From JAPWJZ01 sp041287865 (GTDB lineage Bacteria; Pseudomonadota; Alphaproteobacteria; Micavibrionales; UBA2020), in the NCBI GenBank assembly GCA_041287865.1, contig JBGGMV010000119.1:1-64000 (forward strand): a stretch of DNA of 64,000 nucleotides. The letters run 5' to 3'. Shown here piece after piece: positions 24,499 to 33,510 of this stretch (within the stretch, counting starts at the first letter, position 1; each line of letters starts with the position of its first letter). The notes below the pieces were generated by a model. That model was not told where the DNA came from. It was given only the letters and a program-made list of their open reading frames with translations, and did not search any database. The position numbers and the translations under genes were made by a program.

Positions 24499-25431
24499 TT
24501 AAAGATTAAAAACTTTGACCGGATGAAGCTCGATACCCTGTTTCTCAAGCAGGGCGACGGGCTTGTTAAGCCCGATGGCCAGTACCAGATCCGTCATCTC
24601 GTCAATCCCAGCGACCGCAAAACGGTCGATATCCTGACGGGATAAAAATCTGATGGTCTGGCCTTGCCGTATCCGGCTGACCTCCTCTGCTGTCATGGCC
24701 AGTGCCGGGATGTCGTCCAGCACGGTCTCCACAGGCAGAAGAACCTGATCAGGAGCGGCAGATTGCACCAATTTTTCAAGGGCGTCCAGTGAAATCGCGG
24801 TTTCTTCTGTAAAATTACCGACCGCAAGGCGCCTGAGCTCGGTCACATGGCCGAAACAGCCCAGAATCTGCCCCATATCGCGGGCGATCGACCTGACATA
24901 GGTGCCCTTGCTGCAGTTCAGCTCGAAAACCGCTTCATCTTTATTAATATTAACGGCGTGGAAGCCGTAGACGGTGACGCTGCGGGCCTGCAGGTCCAGC
25001 TTCTGGCCCTCGCGGGCGAGGTCATAGGCGCGCTCCCCGTCGACCTTGATGGCCGAAAACTGGGGCGGTATTTGGTCAATATTGCCGGTGAAACGGGGCA
25101 ACAGGGCGATGATGTCGGCCTCTGCAGGGCGTTTATCGGACGTCTGGATGGCTTCGCCCTCGGCATCGTCCGTGGTGGTGGCCGTGCCCCATTTGACGGT
25201 AAAGCGGTAAACCTTGTCGGCGTCCTGCGCGAAGGGGATGGTCTTGGTGGCCTCGCCAAACGCGATGGGCAGGATGCCCGTCGCCAGCGGATCAAGCGTG
25301 CCGGCATGGCCGACCTTCTGCGCGGACAGTATCCGGCGCACCTTGCCGATCGCCTGCGTCGACGTCATGCCGAGCGGCTTGTCGAGGTTCAGCCAGCCGC
25401 TGATAGGATTGCCTTTTTTATTGCGGCCCAT
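24499..25431 (-). CDS. truB: tRNA pseudouridine(55) synthase
   Basis: Makes pseudouridine 55 in the T loop of tRNAs. The catalytic Asp is in the signature VGHAGTLDPLATG near residue 46. SGWLNLDKPLGMTS at the N-terminus and the YVRSIARD motif also match TruB. At 310 residues it has the common length with a C-terminal PUA-like region. It starts 8 bases after the rbfA stop, within the nusA-infB operon. Confidence 0.97.
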   Translation of the reverse strand: MGRNKKGNPISGWLNLDKPLGMTSTQAIGKVRRILSAQKVGHAGTLDPLATGILPIAFGEATKTIPFAQDADKVYRFTVKWGTATTTDDAEGEAIQTSDKRPAEADIIALLPRFTGNIDQIPPQFSAIKVDGERAYDLAREGQKLDLQARSVTVYGFHAVNINKDEAVFELNCSKGTYVRSIARDMGQILGCFGHVTELRRLAVGNFTEETAISLDALEKLVQSAAPDQVLLPVETVLDDIPALAMTAEEVSRIRQGQTIRFLSRQDIDRFAVAGIDEMTDLVLAIGLNKPVALLEKQGIELHPVKVFNL

Positions 25432-25439
25432 GAAGGGGG

Positions 25440-25874
25440 TTATTCCTCGTCTTCATCGTCTTCGTCATCGCGGGGAGGCGCCATGACGTCTTTCTGCACG
25501 CGCTCCTGGCGGAGGACTTTTTCGATGTGCTGGGCCTGCTCGAAGCTGTGGTCGATGCGGAAGGAAATCTTGGGCGAGAAGCGCATTTCCAGCTCGGGCG
25601 CGACTTGCGATCTGAAATAGCCGGAGGCGCGGTTGAGCGCATGGACGATTTCATCGGCGTTCTTGCCGCCCAGCGGCATGATATAGGCGGTGGCGTGCTT
25701 CAAATCCGGCCCCACTTCCACCGAGGTGATGGTGATGAGACTTGCCTGCGCCAATACCGGGTCGAACAGTTCCCCGCGCAGCAGGACTTCGGCCAGAATA
25801 TGGCGAATCCGCTCGCCAACGCGCAATTGGCGCTGTCCCGGTGCGGAACGTGAGGAGGGGGTGCGGCGCTTCAT
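25440..25874 (-). CDS. rbfA: 30S ribosome-binding factor A
   Basis: Needed for 30S maturation and 16S rRNA 5' processing. It has the KH-like RbfA core with RVGERIRHILAEVL at ~20-33, TITSVEVGPDLKHATAYI and MRFSPKISFRID. 144 residues, with an Arg-rich N-terminus and an acidic C-terminal tail (DDEDDEDEE) seen in many alphaproteobacterial RbfA proteins. It sits 9 bases after infB and 8 before truB. Confidence 0.96.
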   Translation of the reverse strand: MKRRTPSSRSAPGQRQLRVGERIRHILAEVLLRGELFDPVLAQASLITITSVEVGPDLKHATAYIMPLGGKNADEIVHALNRASGYFRSQVAPELEMRFSPKISFRIDHSFEQAQHIEKVLRQERVQKDVMAPPRDDEDDEDEE

Positions 25875-25883
25875 CGTTGAACC

Positions 25884-28478
25884 TTAGGTCGAGCCTTCCA
25901 GCGTGCGGGCGGAGCTTTCGATCTCGAAGGCCTCGATCACATCGTTTTCCTTGATGTCGTCGTAGTTCTCGAACGCCATGCCGCACTCGTAGCCCTTCTG
26001 CACGTCGCGGACTTCGTCCTTGAAGCGGCGCAGCGTCTTGAGCGTGCCGGTGTGGATGACGACGTTGTCGCGCAGCAGGCGGACCTTGGCGCCGCGCTTG
26101 ACGACGCCTTCGGTAACGAAGCAGCCCGCGATCTTGCCGGTTTTCGAGACTTCGAAGACCTTGCGGATCTCGGCGTAGCCGATGAACTTTTCCTTCAGCT
26201 CCGGCGAGAGCAGGCCGGTCAGCATGCCTTTCACTTCGTCGATCACTTCGTAAATGATCGAGTAGTAGCGGATTTCGACGCCGTCGCGCTTGGCGTGGTC
26301 GCGCGCCTGCGGGTTCGCGCGCACGTTAAAGCCGATGATAAGGGCTTTGGACGCGTTGGCGAGCGTGACGTCGGATTCGGTGATGGCGCCGACGCCGGTG
26401 TGCATGACGCTGACTTTGACTTCCGAGTTGTCGGCGGTGACTTTTTCGAGCGCGCCGGCGATGGCTTCGATCGAGCCGTGCACGTCGCCCTTGATGATGA
26501 CGGGCAGCAGCTTGGCCGAACCCGCCTGGATGTCGGAGATCATCTGGTCGAGCGTGCGGCCTTTAGATTTCGCTGCCGCTTTCGCTTTTTTCTTGTGCTG
26601 GCGGAAGGCGGTGACTTCGCGCGCTTTCGCCTCGTCGGGAACGACGATGAAGTCGTCGCCGGCTTCGGGCGTGCCGGTCAGGCCCTGCACTTCGGTGGGC
26701 TGGCCGGGCAGCGCGGATTTCACCAGCGCGCCGCGGTCGTCATGCAGCGTTTTCACGCGGCCCCATTCGGTGCCGGAAACGAAGATGTCGCCGACTTTCA
26801 GCGTGCCCTTGCGCACGAGGACGGTCGCAACCGAGCCCTTGCCCTGTTCAAGGCGGGATTCGATGACGGCGCCGACGGCGGGGCGGTCGGGGTTGGCCTG
26901 CAGGTGCAGGACTTCGGCCTGCAGCAGGATGGCTTCTTCAAGCGCGTCGAGACCCATTTTGGTCTTGGCGGAAACTTCGATGCTCTGGCTGTCGCCGCCC
27001 ATGCTTTCGGTGACGACTTCATGCTGCAGCAGTTCCTGGCGCACTTTGTTGGGGTTCGCCGAGGGCAGGTCGCACTTGTTGATGGCGATGATCATAGGCT
27101 TGCCGGCCGCTTTCGCGTGGCTGATAGCCTCGATCGTCTGGGGCATGACGCTGTCGTCGGCGGCGACGACGAGAACCACGATGTCCGTCACGTCCGCGCC
27201 GCGTGCGCGCATTTCCGTGAAGGCCGCGTGGCCGGGGGTGTCGATGAAGGTAATCTTCTTGCCCGACTTGGTGGTGATCTGGTAGGCGCCGATGTGCTGC
27301 GTAATGCCGCCGGCTTCGCCGGAGACGACATCTGCCGTGCGGATCGCGTCGAGCAGCGAGGTCTTGCCGTGGTCGACGTGGCCCATGATGGTCACGACGG
27401 GCGGGCGGTGCTCCAGGTGCTCGTCCTTGTCGGCGTCGCCGATGATGCTGGATTCAACGTCAGCGTCGGACACGCGTTTCAGCGTATGGCCGAATTCGTG
27501 GACGATGAGTTCGGCGGTGTCGGCGTCGATCGGCTGGCTGCCGGTCGCCATGATGCCGAGGTTCATGAGTTTTTTCACCACGTCGCCCATGCGCTCCGAC
27601 ATGCGGTTCGCCAGTTCCTGCACCGTGATGACTTCGGGCACGATGACTTCGCGGCATTGCTTGGTCTGCGGGTTCTGCATCGCCATCTTGGCGCGCATGC
27701 GCTCGCGGGCGCGGCGTTGCGCCGCCATCGAGGGGTTCTTGGAATCGCGGTCTTCGAAGCCGTCGTTCAGCACTTGTGAAACGGTCAGCTTGCCACCGCC
27801 GCGGCGGCGGTTCTGGCCCGCGCCAAGGCGGCCTGCGCCGCGCTTGCGGTTGATTTCTTCGGCTGCGGTTTCGGTCGTTTCGCGGCCGTAGAAGTCCACT
27901 TTGCGGCCGACGGGGCGCTTGTCGTCGGCGCTGGGGGCTGCGGGGCGGAGGCCGGCGGCGGGACGCGAGGTGCGCGTCTCGTTTTCACGGCGGCGGCGTT
28001 CGCTTTCCTCGGCCTGGTTGAGCTGGCGCATCTTGGCCATTTCCTGCTCGCGCGCTTTTTCTGCGGGGCTCATGGCCTCGATCGCGGCGGCGGAGGGCGC
28101 GGCTTCGGGCGCGGCTTCTTCTTCCTGCGGCTGGTTCTTGATCACCAGCTTGGACTGGTATTGCGTAGTCGACTGTTCCTTGGGGCTGGCCTGCGCCTGC
28201 TGCAGCGCGCGCTTGCGGGCCTCGCTCTCGGCGGTGGTGAGATGCAGGTCCTGCGAGGCTTTTTCTTCGGCCTGGCGGGCGGCTTCGGCTTGCGCGCCGC
28301 GCTTTTTCTTGACCTCGACGGCGACCGGCTTGGCGCTGCGCCCCATGGCGACGTTCTGCCGCGCAGGCGCGCCGCCGACCGGCGCTTTCAGGCTGAGCGT
28401 GCCCTTGGGGGACAAGCTCAGCTTTTTTGTGTCTTTGTCGTTCTCAGCCATTTTGGTGCCTTTTGCCTCGGAGTTCAT
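25884..28478 (-). CDS. infB: Translation initiation factor IF-2
   Basis: GTPase that delivers initiator tRNA to the ribosome. A long charged N-terminal region (~1-270, rich in Ala, Glu, Lys, Arg) precedes the G domain with GHVDHGKT (G1), DTPGHAAF (G3) and NKCD (G4), then the domain II barrel and the C2 initiator-tRNA-binding domain. 864 residues from the ATG at 28478; a second ATG at 28451 (MAENDKDTKK) is also plausible. Relatives often have an rnpM (ylxR) gene between nusA and infB; here the gap is 34 bases and holds none. Confidence 0.97.
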   Translation of the reverse strand: MNSEAKGTKMAENDKDTKKLSLSPKGTLSLKAPVGGAPARQNVAMGRSAKPVAVEVKKKRGAQAEAARQAEEKASQDLHLTTAESEARKRALQQAQASPKEQSTTQYQSKLVIKNQPQEEEAAPEAAPSAAAIEAMSPAEKAREQEMAKMRQLNQAEESERRRRENETRTSRPAAGLRPAAPSADDKRPVGRKVDFYGRETTETAAEEINRKRGAGRLGAGQNRRRGGGKLTVSQVLNDGFEDRDSKNPSMAAQRRARERMRAKMAMQNPQTKQCREVIVPEVITVQELANRMSERMGDVVKKLMNLGIMATGSQPIDADTAELIVHEFGHTLKRVSDADVESSIIGDADKDEHLEHRPPVVTIMGHVDHGKTSLLDAIRTADVVSGEAGGITQHIGAYQITTKSGKKITFIDTPGHAAFTEMRARGADVTDIVVLVVAADDSVMPQTIEAISHAKAAGKPMIIAINKCDLPSANPNKVRQELLQHEVVTESMGGDSQSIEVSAKTKMGLDALEEAILLQAEVLHLQANPDRPAVGAVIESRLEQGKGSVATVLVRKGTLKVGDIFVSGTEWGRVKTLHDDRGALVKSALPGQPTEVQGLTGTPEAGDDFIVVPDEAKAREVTAFRQHKKKAKAAAKSKGRTLDQMISDIQAGSAKLLPVIIKGDVHGSIEAIAGALEKVTADNSEVKVSVMHTGVGAITESDVTLANASKALIIGFNVRANPQARDHAKRDGVEIRYYSIIYEVIDEVKGMLTGLLSPELKEKFIGYAEIRKVFEVSKTGKIAGCFVTEGVVKRGAKVRLLRDNVVIHTGTLKTLRRFKDEVRDVQKGYECGMAFENYDDIKENDVIEAFEIESSARTLEGST

Positions 28479-28512
28479 TTACCGTCCTAAGTATATAGCG
28501 CGAGGGGCTGTC

Positions 28513-30045
28513 TTAGCCATTCGCAGCAGTGGGTGCAGCCGCTTCCTCTTCCTCGGGGAACCAGCTTGCGCGGGCCGCCATGATGATGTTGTTGGCCTGG
28601 CTTTCGGTGAGCGCGTTTTCGCCCACGATCTCGCGCAGCTCGTCGCCGGCGAGGTCGCCCAGGTCATCCATCTTCTTCACGCCTTTTTCAGCGAGCGCGA
28701 GGATCATGTCCTGCGTCAGGCCTTTTACGCCGGCCAGTTCATCGGTGATGCCCAGTTCCTTGCGCTTCTTGTCGAATTCGGCCTTCTTGGCGTCGAGGAA
28801 GTTCTGCGCGCGGGTTTTCAGTTCCACCGCGACGTCGCCGTCGAAGCCCTGGATGCGGGCCAGTTCGTTATCCGACGTATCCACGATGTCCTGGATCGAG
28901 GTAAAGCCCTCGACCACCAGCAGGTGGGCGATGACTTCGTCGACGTCGAGCGCTTCCATGAAGAGCGCGGAGCGCGTCTTGAATTCGTTCTGGCGGCGCT
29001 CGGTTTCCTCGGCTTCGGTCATGATGTCGATGTTCCAGCCGGAAAGCTGCGTCGCAAGGCGCACGTTCTGGCCGCGGCGGCCGATGGCGAGCGAGAGCTG
29101 CTCGTCCGGAACCACAACGTCGAGGCGGTGCGTATCTTCGTCCAGAACCACTTTCGTGACTTCGGCCGGCGCCAGCGCGTTGACGACGAAGGTCGCCACA
29201 TCGTTGGTCCAGGGAATGATGTCGATTTTCTCGCCCTGCAGTTCGCCGACCACCGCTTGAACGCGGGAGCCGCGCATACCGACGCAGGCGCCGACGGGGT
29301 CGATGGAGCTGTCACGCGACAGCACCGCGATTTTTGCGCGGGAGCCGGGGTCGCGGGCGACGGCCTTGATCTCGATCACGCCGTCATAAATTTCCGGCAC
29401 TTCCTGCTTGAACAGCATGGCCAGGAATTCGGGGTGGACGCGGGACAGGAAGATCTGCGGGCCGCGCTGTTCGCGGCGCACGTCGTAGATGTAGGCGCGG
29501 ACGCGGTCGCCGTTTTTGAAATGTTCGCGGGGCAGGGCGTCCTGGCGGCGCATGTAGCCTTCGCCGCGGCCGAGGTCGACCGTCACGTTGCCGTATTCGA
29601 CGCGCTTGATGACGCCGGAAACGATCTCGCCGGTGCGGTTCTGGTATTCCTCGAACATGCGCTCCCGCTCGGCGTCACGCACTTTCTGGAAGATGACTTG
29701 TTTCGCGGTCTGGGCTGCGATGCGGCCGAAATCGAGGGGCGGCAGCTTGTCGACGAGGAATTCACCGATCACGGCGTCGGCCTTGATCTTCTTGGCGGGC
29801 TTCAGCAGGATCTGCTTGGCTTCCAGCTCGGGCATTTCGGGGTTGAAGGCTTCCACCACTTCGCGGTAGCGGAACAATTCAATCTCGCCCGTCTTGCGGT
29901 CGATGGTGGCGCGGATGTCGTGGTCGTAGCCGTATTTGGAGCGGCCGGCCTTCTGGATGGCTTCTTCCATGGCCTGGATTACGATTTCACGGTCGATGCT
30001 TTTTTCACGTGCGACGGCATCTGCGACTTGGAGCATTTCTTGCAT
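28513..30045 (-). CDS. nusA: Transcription termination/antitermination protein NusA
   Basis: Binds RNA polymerase and controls pausing, termination and antitermination. The order is an N-terminal polymerase-binding domain (~1-130), an S1 domain (ISGVI-like, at GEIVSGVIKRVEYGN), two KH domains (GACVGMRGSRVQAV and LAIGRRGQNVRLA) and two acidic C-terminal repeats with helix-hairpin-helix character. 510 residues is typical of alphaproteobacterial NusA. It follows rimP by 20 bases. Leader-mediated autoregulation of nusA operons is known in enterics; a leader hairpin is present here upstream of rimP. Confidence 0.97.
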   Translation of the reverse strand: MQEMLQVADAVAREKSIDREIVIQAMEEAIQKAGRSKYGYDHDIRATIDRKTGEIELFRYREVVEAFNPEMPELEAKQILLKPAKKIKADAVIGEFLVDKLPPLDFGRIAAQTAKQVIFQKVRDAERERMFEEYQNRTGEIVSGVIKRVEYGNVTVDLGRGEGYMRRQDALPREHFKNGDRVRAYIYDVRREQRGPQIFLSRVHPEFLAMLFKQEVPEIYDGVIEIKAVARDPGSRAKIAVLSRDSSIDPVGACVGMRGSRVQAVVGELQGEKIDIIPWTNDVATFVVNALAPAEVTKVVLDEDTHRLDVVVPDEQLSLAIGRRGQNVRLATQLSGWNIDIMTEAEETERRQNEFKTRSALFMEALDVDEVIAHLLVVEGFTSIQDIVDTSDNELARIQGFDGDVAVELKTRAQNFLDAKKAEFDKKRKELGITDELAGVKGLTQDMILALAEKGVKKMDDLGDLAGDELREIVGENALTESQANNIIMAARASWFPEEEEAAAPTAANG

Positions 30046-30065
30046 GGCTTGTTCCTTGTTTTCCT

Positions 30066-30569
30066 CTAACCTTTTTTCTGTTGTGCGGATTTGATCAGCT
30101 CATCCGTCAGCACAAGCTTGGCTTTCTGGATGTGGCCGAAAGGAAGAGCCTGCACAGGGCCTTCCTCGGTTTGCAGATTGACGGTGTCGCCATTGGCGCC
30201 CAGCAATTTGCCTTTGAATTTTTTCTGGCCGTTGATGGCCGTGTCGAGCTCGACCTTCGCCTCGAGCCCCTTGTAGCGCTCGAAATCCTTCAGGCGCGTC
30301 AGCGGCCGGTCGATGCCGGGCGACGAGACTTCGAGGTAATAGGCGCCGTCCATCACGTTCTCGACGTCCAGCACCGCGGAAATCGCTTGGGAAAGGCGCG
30401 AGCAGTCGTCGAGGTTCATGGTGCCGTCGGGCTTCTCGGCCATTATCTGTAAGGTAGGCTTGCCCGAGCCTGCGCCAACCATCAGCACGCGCACAATTTC
30501 ATAGCCCATGCCCTGGGCAGTGGGTGAAATCGCTTTCTCTACTTTTTTAGTCTGCGGCGTCTGGTCCAT
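30066..30569 (-). CDS. rimP: Ribosome maturation factor RimP
   Basis: Assists 30S assembly. 167 residues from ATG 30569, with the family signature LDDCSRLSQAISAVLD, the SSPGIDRPL motif at the domain junction, and a C-terminal SH3-like barrel. A longer frame to a TTG at 30599 lacks a ribosome binding site; the ATG at 30569 follows GACGGAAAAA. It is the first gene of the nusA operon. A promoter and a leader hairpin lie directly upstream. Confidence 0.95.
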   Translation of the reverse strand: MDQTPQTKKVEKAISPTAQGMGYEIVRVLMVGAGSGKPTLQIMAEKPDGTMNLDDCSRLSQAISAVLDVENVMDGAYYLEVSSPGIDRPLTRLKDFERYKGLEAKVELDTAINGQKKFKGKLLGANGDTVNLQTEEGPVQALPFGHIQKAKLVLTDELIKSAQQKKG

Positions 30570-30600
30570 TTTTTCCGTCTTGGCCTTCCGGATGCACAAA

Positions 30601-30627
30601 GGGCGGGCTCTTTTTTAGAGCCCACCC
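30601..30627 (-). promoter_or_regulatory. Leader hairpin upstream of rimP-nusA
   Basis: GGGTGGGCTC and GAGCCCGCCC form a 10-bp stem with one mismatch around a 7-base A-rich loop. It lies in the leader between the putative promoter at 30658-30685 and the rimP start. On the minus strand only three T residues follow, so it would be a weak terminator or attenuator. On the plus strand it is followed by TTTTGTTT, so it might instead block antisense transcription. Confidence 0.5.
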
Positions 30628-30657
30628 TTTTGTTTATGCCGGGTTGTATTGGATGCA

Positions 30658-30685
30658 TTTATACACCCGAACCCTGTTTTTGCAA
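30658..30685 (-). promoter_or_regulatory. Putative promoter of the rimP-nusA-infB operon
   Basis: On the minus strand TTGCAA at 30680-30685 and TATAAA at 30658-30663 are separated by 16 bases. This is a close match to the sigma-70 consensus. Initiation near 30650 would give a leader of about 80 bases containing the hairpin at 30601-30627. Confidence 0.55.
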
Positions 30686-30810
30686 GGAAAATCGCGTAAA
30701 AAAGGTGCTTTTTCCGCTGTTTTCGCAACAGGTCGCTATTTAAAAATAAATACGGATTTATTTTATTTAACGTAACTCACGATTGATATAAATTATTATT
30801 TATCAAATAC

Positions 30811-32019
30811 TTAAGGCGTTTTAGCCTTGATCTGGATCGTGCCTTTTCTAATCGAAAGGCTATCCTGCAGCACCGTGGAGCCGAGGGTGATGCGGTCCAC
30901 TTCCTCGCGGTGTTCGCGTTCCTGCCGTGCGATGGTTTCGGGGGAAATGCGCAGGCGCTGGGGCACCGCGTCCCAGTTGTCGAAAGTATCGATATCGCTG
31001 AAAATTTTGCCGGCGTCCTGCGGGATGCCTTCCAGATATTTCTGGCCCGTTTTGCGGCACCAGAAATTGCCTTTGCAAGATGTAGGCGCATGGGCGAAGG
31101 ATTCCAGCGGGTTGTCTTCGCAGCTGAATTCCGTAACGGTTGCTGGCGCGCCCTTGAGAGATGTCAGCTTATTATCCTGACAGCTGTAATTTTCGCCCAC
31201 CTGCTGCGGCCCATCCTCGATCGAGACAAGCTTGTTGCGACCGACGGCGAAGCCCTTGCCGACGATGGCCGGACTGCCTTTCAGGTTTACGAGCTCGTTA
31301 TCATAGGCGTAGTAGTGGCCATCGACCTGCGCGGGCCCGCCTTCCAGTGTCGGTAGTTTGCAGCCCGTGCAAACGAAATTATCCGGTATATGTGCGGGCG
31401 CGCCTTTGAGACTCTTCAAGGGGTTATTCCGGCATTCGTATTTGCCGGTGTAAGTGCCGGGTGTAATAAGGCTTGGTCCGTGCTCCAGCGAAGTAAGTTT
31501 GTTACTCGAACAATCAAAGGCCCCCACGGTATGCGGCGCGTGCAAAAGAGTCGTGAGCTGGTTTTCCTTGCAGTCGAAACTGCCCGGCACGGTTTCAGGC
31601 GCATGTTCCAGCGATGTCAGCTGGTTGCCGTCGCAGCAGAAATTCCGGCCGACTTTTTTCGGGGCATGTTTCAATGATGTCAGTTTATTCTTCCAGCAAA
31701 TGAAATCGATGCCGACTTCCTTGGGCGCGTATTCCAGTGAGGTCAGGCCGTTGTTGTTGCACTGATAAGTGCCATGCACCACCTGCGGCCCGCCTTTCAG
31801 CGATGTGAGTTCGTAATTGTTCACGCAGACGAAGTTGCCCTTGACGATGACTTTCGACAGGTCGGGCAGGCTTTTCAGCCCCATATTGTTAAGCGTCAAA
31901 TCTCCGGGCACGATGATCGTGCCATCCTCCGCCTTTTCAAAGGGGATCTTCCATTCCGTAAGCGCAAGCTCGGCCTCTGATGGCCCGCTGACTTTGTTGA
32001 ATATATGTATCTTCGCCAT
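30811..32019 (-). CDS. Leucine-rich-type repeat protein (long paralogue)
   Basis: 402 residues. The N-terminal cap has TIIVPGDLTLN. About twelve ~21-residue repeats follow, with consensus F-x-C-x3-N-x-L-T-S-L-x-x-A-P-x-x-V. A C-terminal tail has WDAVPQRLRIS and a charged helix. Cap and tail match the protein at 14770-15387, so the two are paralogues differing in repeat number (twelve against four). Many repeats hold one Cys, giving a possible cysteine ladder. The frame runs to a TTG at 32025; ATG 32019 is chosen. No signal peptide is seen. It is inserted between trmB and rimP, normally close neighbours in alphaproteobacteria. Confidence 0.88.
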   Translation of the reverse strand: MAKIHIFNKVSGPSEAELALTEWKIPFEKAEDGTIIVPGDLTLNNMGLKSLPDLSKVIVKGNFVCVNNYELTSLKGGPQVVHGTYQCNNNGLTSLEYAPKEVGIDFICWKNKLTSLKHAPKKVGRNFCCDGNQLTSLEHAPETVPGSFDCKENQLTTLLHAPHTVGAFDCSSNKLTSLEHGPSLITPGTYTGKYECRNNPLKSLKGAPAHIPDNFVCTGCKLPTLEGGPAQVDGHYYAYDNELVNLKGSPAIVGKGFAVGRNKLVSIEDGPQQVGENYSCQDNKLTSLKGAPATVTEFSCEDNPLESFAHAPTSCKGNFWCRKTGQKYLEGIPQDAGKIFSDIDTFDNWDAVPQRLRISPETIARQEREHREEVDRITLGSTVLQDSLSIRKGTIQIKAKTP

Positions 32020-32052
32020 GGCCAAGTTTAGCAGGCTTGGCTTGAAAAACCG

Positions 32053-32754
32053 TTAAACGGTCAAAAAACGCTGGAAAATCACAGGCCTGCCTGCGGCGAG
32101 GCCCTTGTTTTGGTAGCGCGTGCCGATCATGTCGGAAGGGCAGACGCGCCAGTCGGCGGCTGATTGCGCCTGCCATGCGTAGCCCGGATGTTTATAGGGT
32201 TTTTCCATCTGCCACGCGGCAAGGCCGGGGTCGTCGGAGGACAGGCGCAGCTCCGATCCCTTTATCATTAACCTGTGCAGCGTATCCAGCGTTTCGGTCT
32301 GGATAAAGCGGCGCTTGTGGTGCTTCTTTTTCGGCCATGGGTCGGAATTGAGCACGAAAGTGCGGGCGAGGGTTTTATCGGCCAGCCGCGCCATCAGCAG
32401 CCGCGCGTCGTCCTGAAAGATACGGATATTCTTGATGTCCTTGTCGCGGATGCTCAGGCAAAGGCCGGCGACGCCGTTCACAAAGGGCTCGCAGCCGATC
32501 ATGCCGATGTCGGGATTGTCCATCGCCTGATATTCCAGCTGCTCGCCGTTGCCGAAGCCGACTTCGAGCCAGACTTCCTTCACGGGGAAATCGAAAAAAC
32601 TTTTGGGGTCGATGAGGCCGTTGCCTTCGGGCAGCCTGATCTGCGCCCACTGCATGACTTCGTCGTAAGCAGACTGGCGGGAATTTTTGAGAGTCTTGCC
32701 CTTGCGCCGGCCGTAGAACAGCGGCTTGTCGTCAGCTCGCCAGCTGTTTGCCAT
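32053..32754 (-). CDS. trmB: tRNA (guanine-N7-)-methyltransferase
   Basis: Methylates G46 in the tRNA variable loop using SAM. The N-terminal YGRRKGKTL, the SAM-binding LEVGFGNGE, and the catalytic-site motif NSDPWPKKKHHKRR are all present. 233 residues matches the family. Its first 23 bases overlap the end of the carbonic anhydrase gene, so the two are probably co-transcribed. metK, rimP and nusA are nearby, as expected in alphaproteobacteria, but each junction carries extra genes here. Confidence 0.96.
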   Translation of the reverse strand: MANSWRADDKPLFYGRRKGKTLKNSRQSAYDEVMQWAQIRLPEGNGLIDPKSFFDFPVKEVWLEVGFGNGEQLEYQAMDNPDIGMIGCEPFVNGVAGLCLSIRDKDIKNIRIFQDDARLLMARLADKTLARTFVLNSDPWPKKKHHKRRFIQTETLDTLHRLMIKGSELRLSSDDPGLAAWQMEKPYKHPGYAWQAQSAADWRVCPSDMIGTRYQNKGLAAGRPVIFQRFLTV

Positions 32755-33400
32755 TCTTGCCGCTCCGCTTGTGCAGGTTCTCGAAGACCTTGGTTTTTTC
32801 GTTGTATTCCATCAAGGCACCTTCGGCCATATCGAAATACCAGCCATGCAGCTCCAGCGTTTTCGCCTTCACGCGCTCCGCCACCCAGGGAAAAGTCATC
32901 AGGTTGTCGAGCGAGACGAGCACGACTTGTTGCTCAAGCGCGCGGCGGCGGGCGTCGGGTTCGGTATGGGTGCAATGTTTATGCACATGTTCAAGCGCGG
33001 GCGCACCGATATCGACCCATTGCGGCAGAAATTCGAACTGGTCGCGTGTGATGTTGCGTTCGGCAAGGGCCCTGATGCCGCCGCACATGCTATGGCCCAT
33101 GACGACGATATGCTTCACCGCAATCTGCTTCACCGCGAATTCAAGCGCGGCCGAGGTGCCGTGGTGCATGCTGTCGGTTTTATAGGGCGGGACGAGGGCT
33201 GCCACGTTGCGCACCACGAACATGTCGCCGGGTTCGCTGTTGGTCAAAATCGCGGGGTCGGCGCGGCTGTCGGAACAGCCGATGATGAGCGTATCGGGGT
33301 TCTGCCCGTCGCGCACAAGGTTGCGGAACAGCTTTTTGCCCGAACGGAAATAGTTCAGGTGAAACGCCTTGTAGCCTTTAATCAGTTTGTCGAAGGGCAT
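32732..33400 (-). CDS. can: Beta-class carbonic anhydrase
   Basis: Interconverts carbon dioxide and bicarbonate. The zinc ligands of the beta class are visible: Cys and Asp in GCSDSRADP, and His/Cys in MGHSMCGG. 222 residues from ATG 33400, which has an AAGGAG ribosome binding site; a longer frame to 33445 is not supported. The gene runs into trmB with a 23-base overlap. It is not part of the usual conserved block and appears inserted between trmB and metK. Confidence 0.93.
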   Translation of the reverse strand: MPFDKLIKGYKAFHLNYFRSGKKLFRNLVRDGQNPDTLIIGCSDSRADPAILTNSEPGDMFVVRNVAALVPPYKTDSMHHGTSAALEFAVKQIAVKHIVVMGHSMCGGIRALAERNITRDQFEFLPQWVDIGAPALEHVHKHCTHTEPDARRRALEQQVVLVSLDNLMTFPWVAERVKAKTLELHGWYFDMAEGALMEYNEKTKVFENLHKRSGKNGKQLAS

Positions 33401-33454
33401 CCGGTCTCCTTGATTCTGCCGGCGGGATAATAACAGGTTCGCCAAGGGGATGGG

Positions 33455-33491
33455 AAATAAAAATCACCCCTGCGTTAACGGCAGGGGTGAT
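33455..33491 (-). terminator. Intrinsic terminator after the GRDP-like gene
   Basis: The stem ATCACCCCTGC / GCAGGGGTGAT (33463-33491) is an 11-bp perfect pair with a 7-base loop. On the minus strand it is followed by TTTTTATTT. It lies 20 bases beyond the stop of the GRDP-like gene and upstream of the carbonic anhydrase gene. Confidence 0.85.
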
Positions 33492-33510
33492 GCAGAAAGA
33501 GAAGGCTTTT

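Noticed and set aside
26052..27779. 575-residue frame on the plus strand
   Set aside because: Fully antisense to infB, with compositional bias (Asp, Val, His, Gly repeats) and no motif.
27901..30069. 722-residue frame on the plus strand
   Set aside because: It is antisense to nusA and the 5' part of infB. Long antisense frames are expected here from high third-position GC, and the translation is Arg/His/Gly-rich without any domain.
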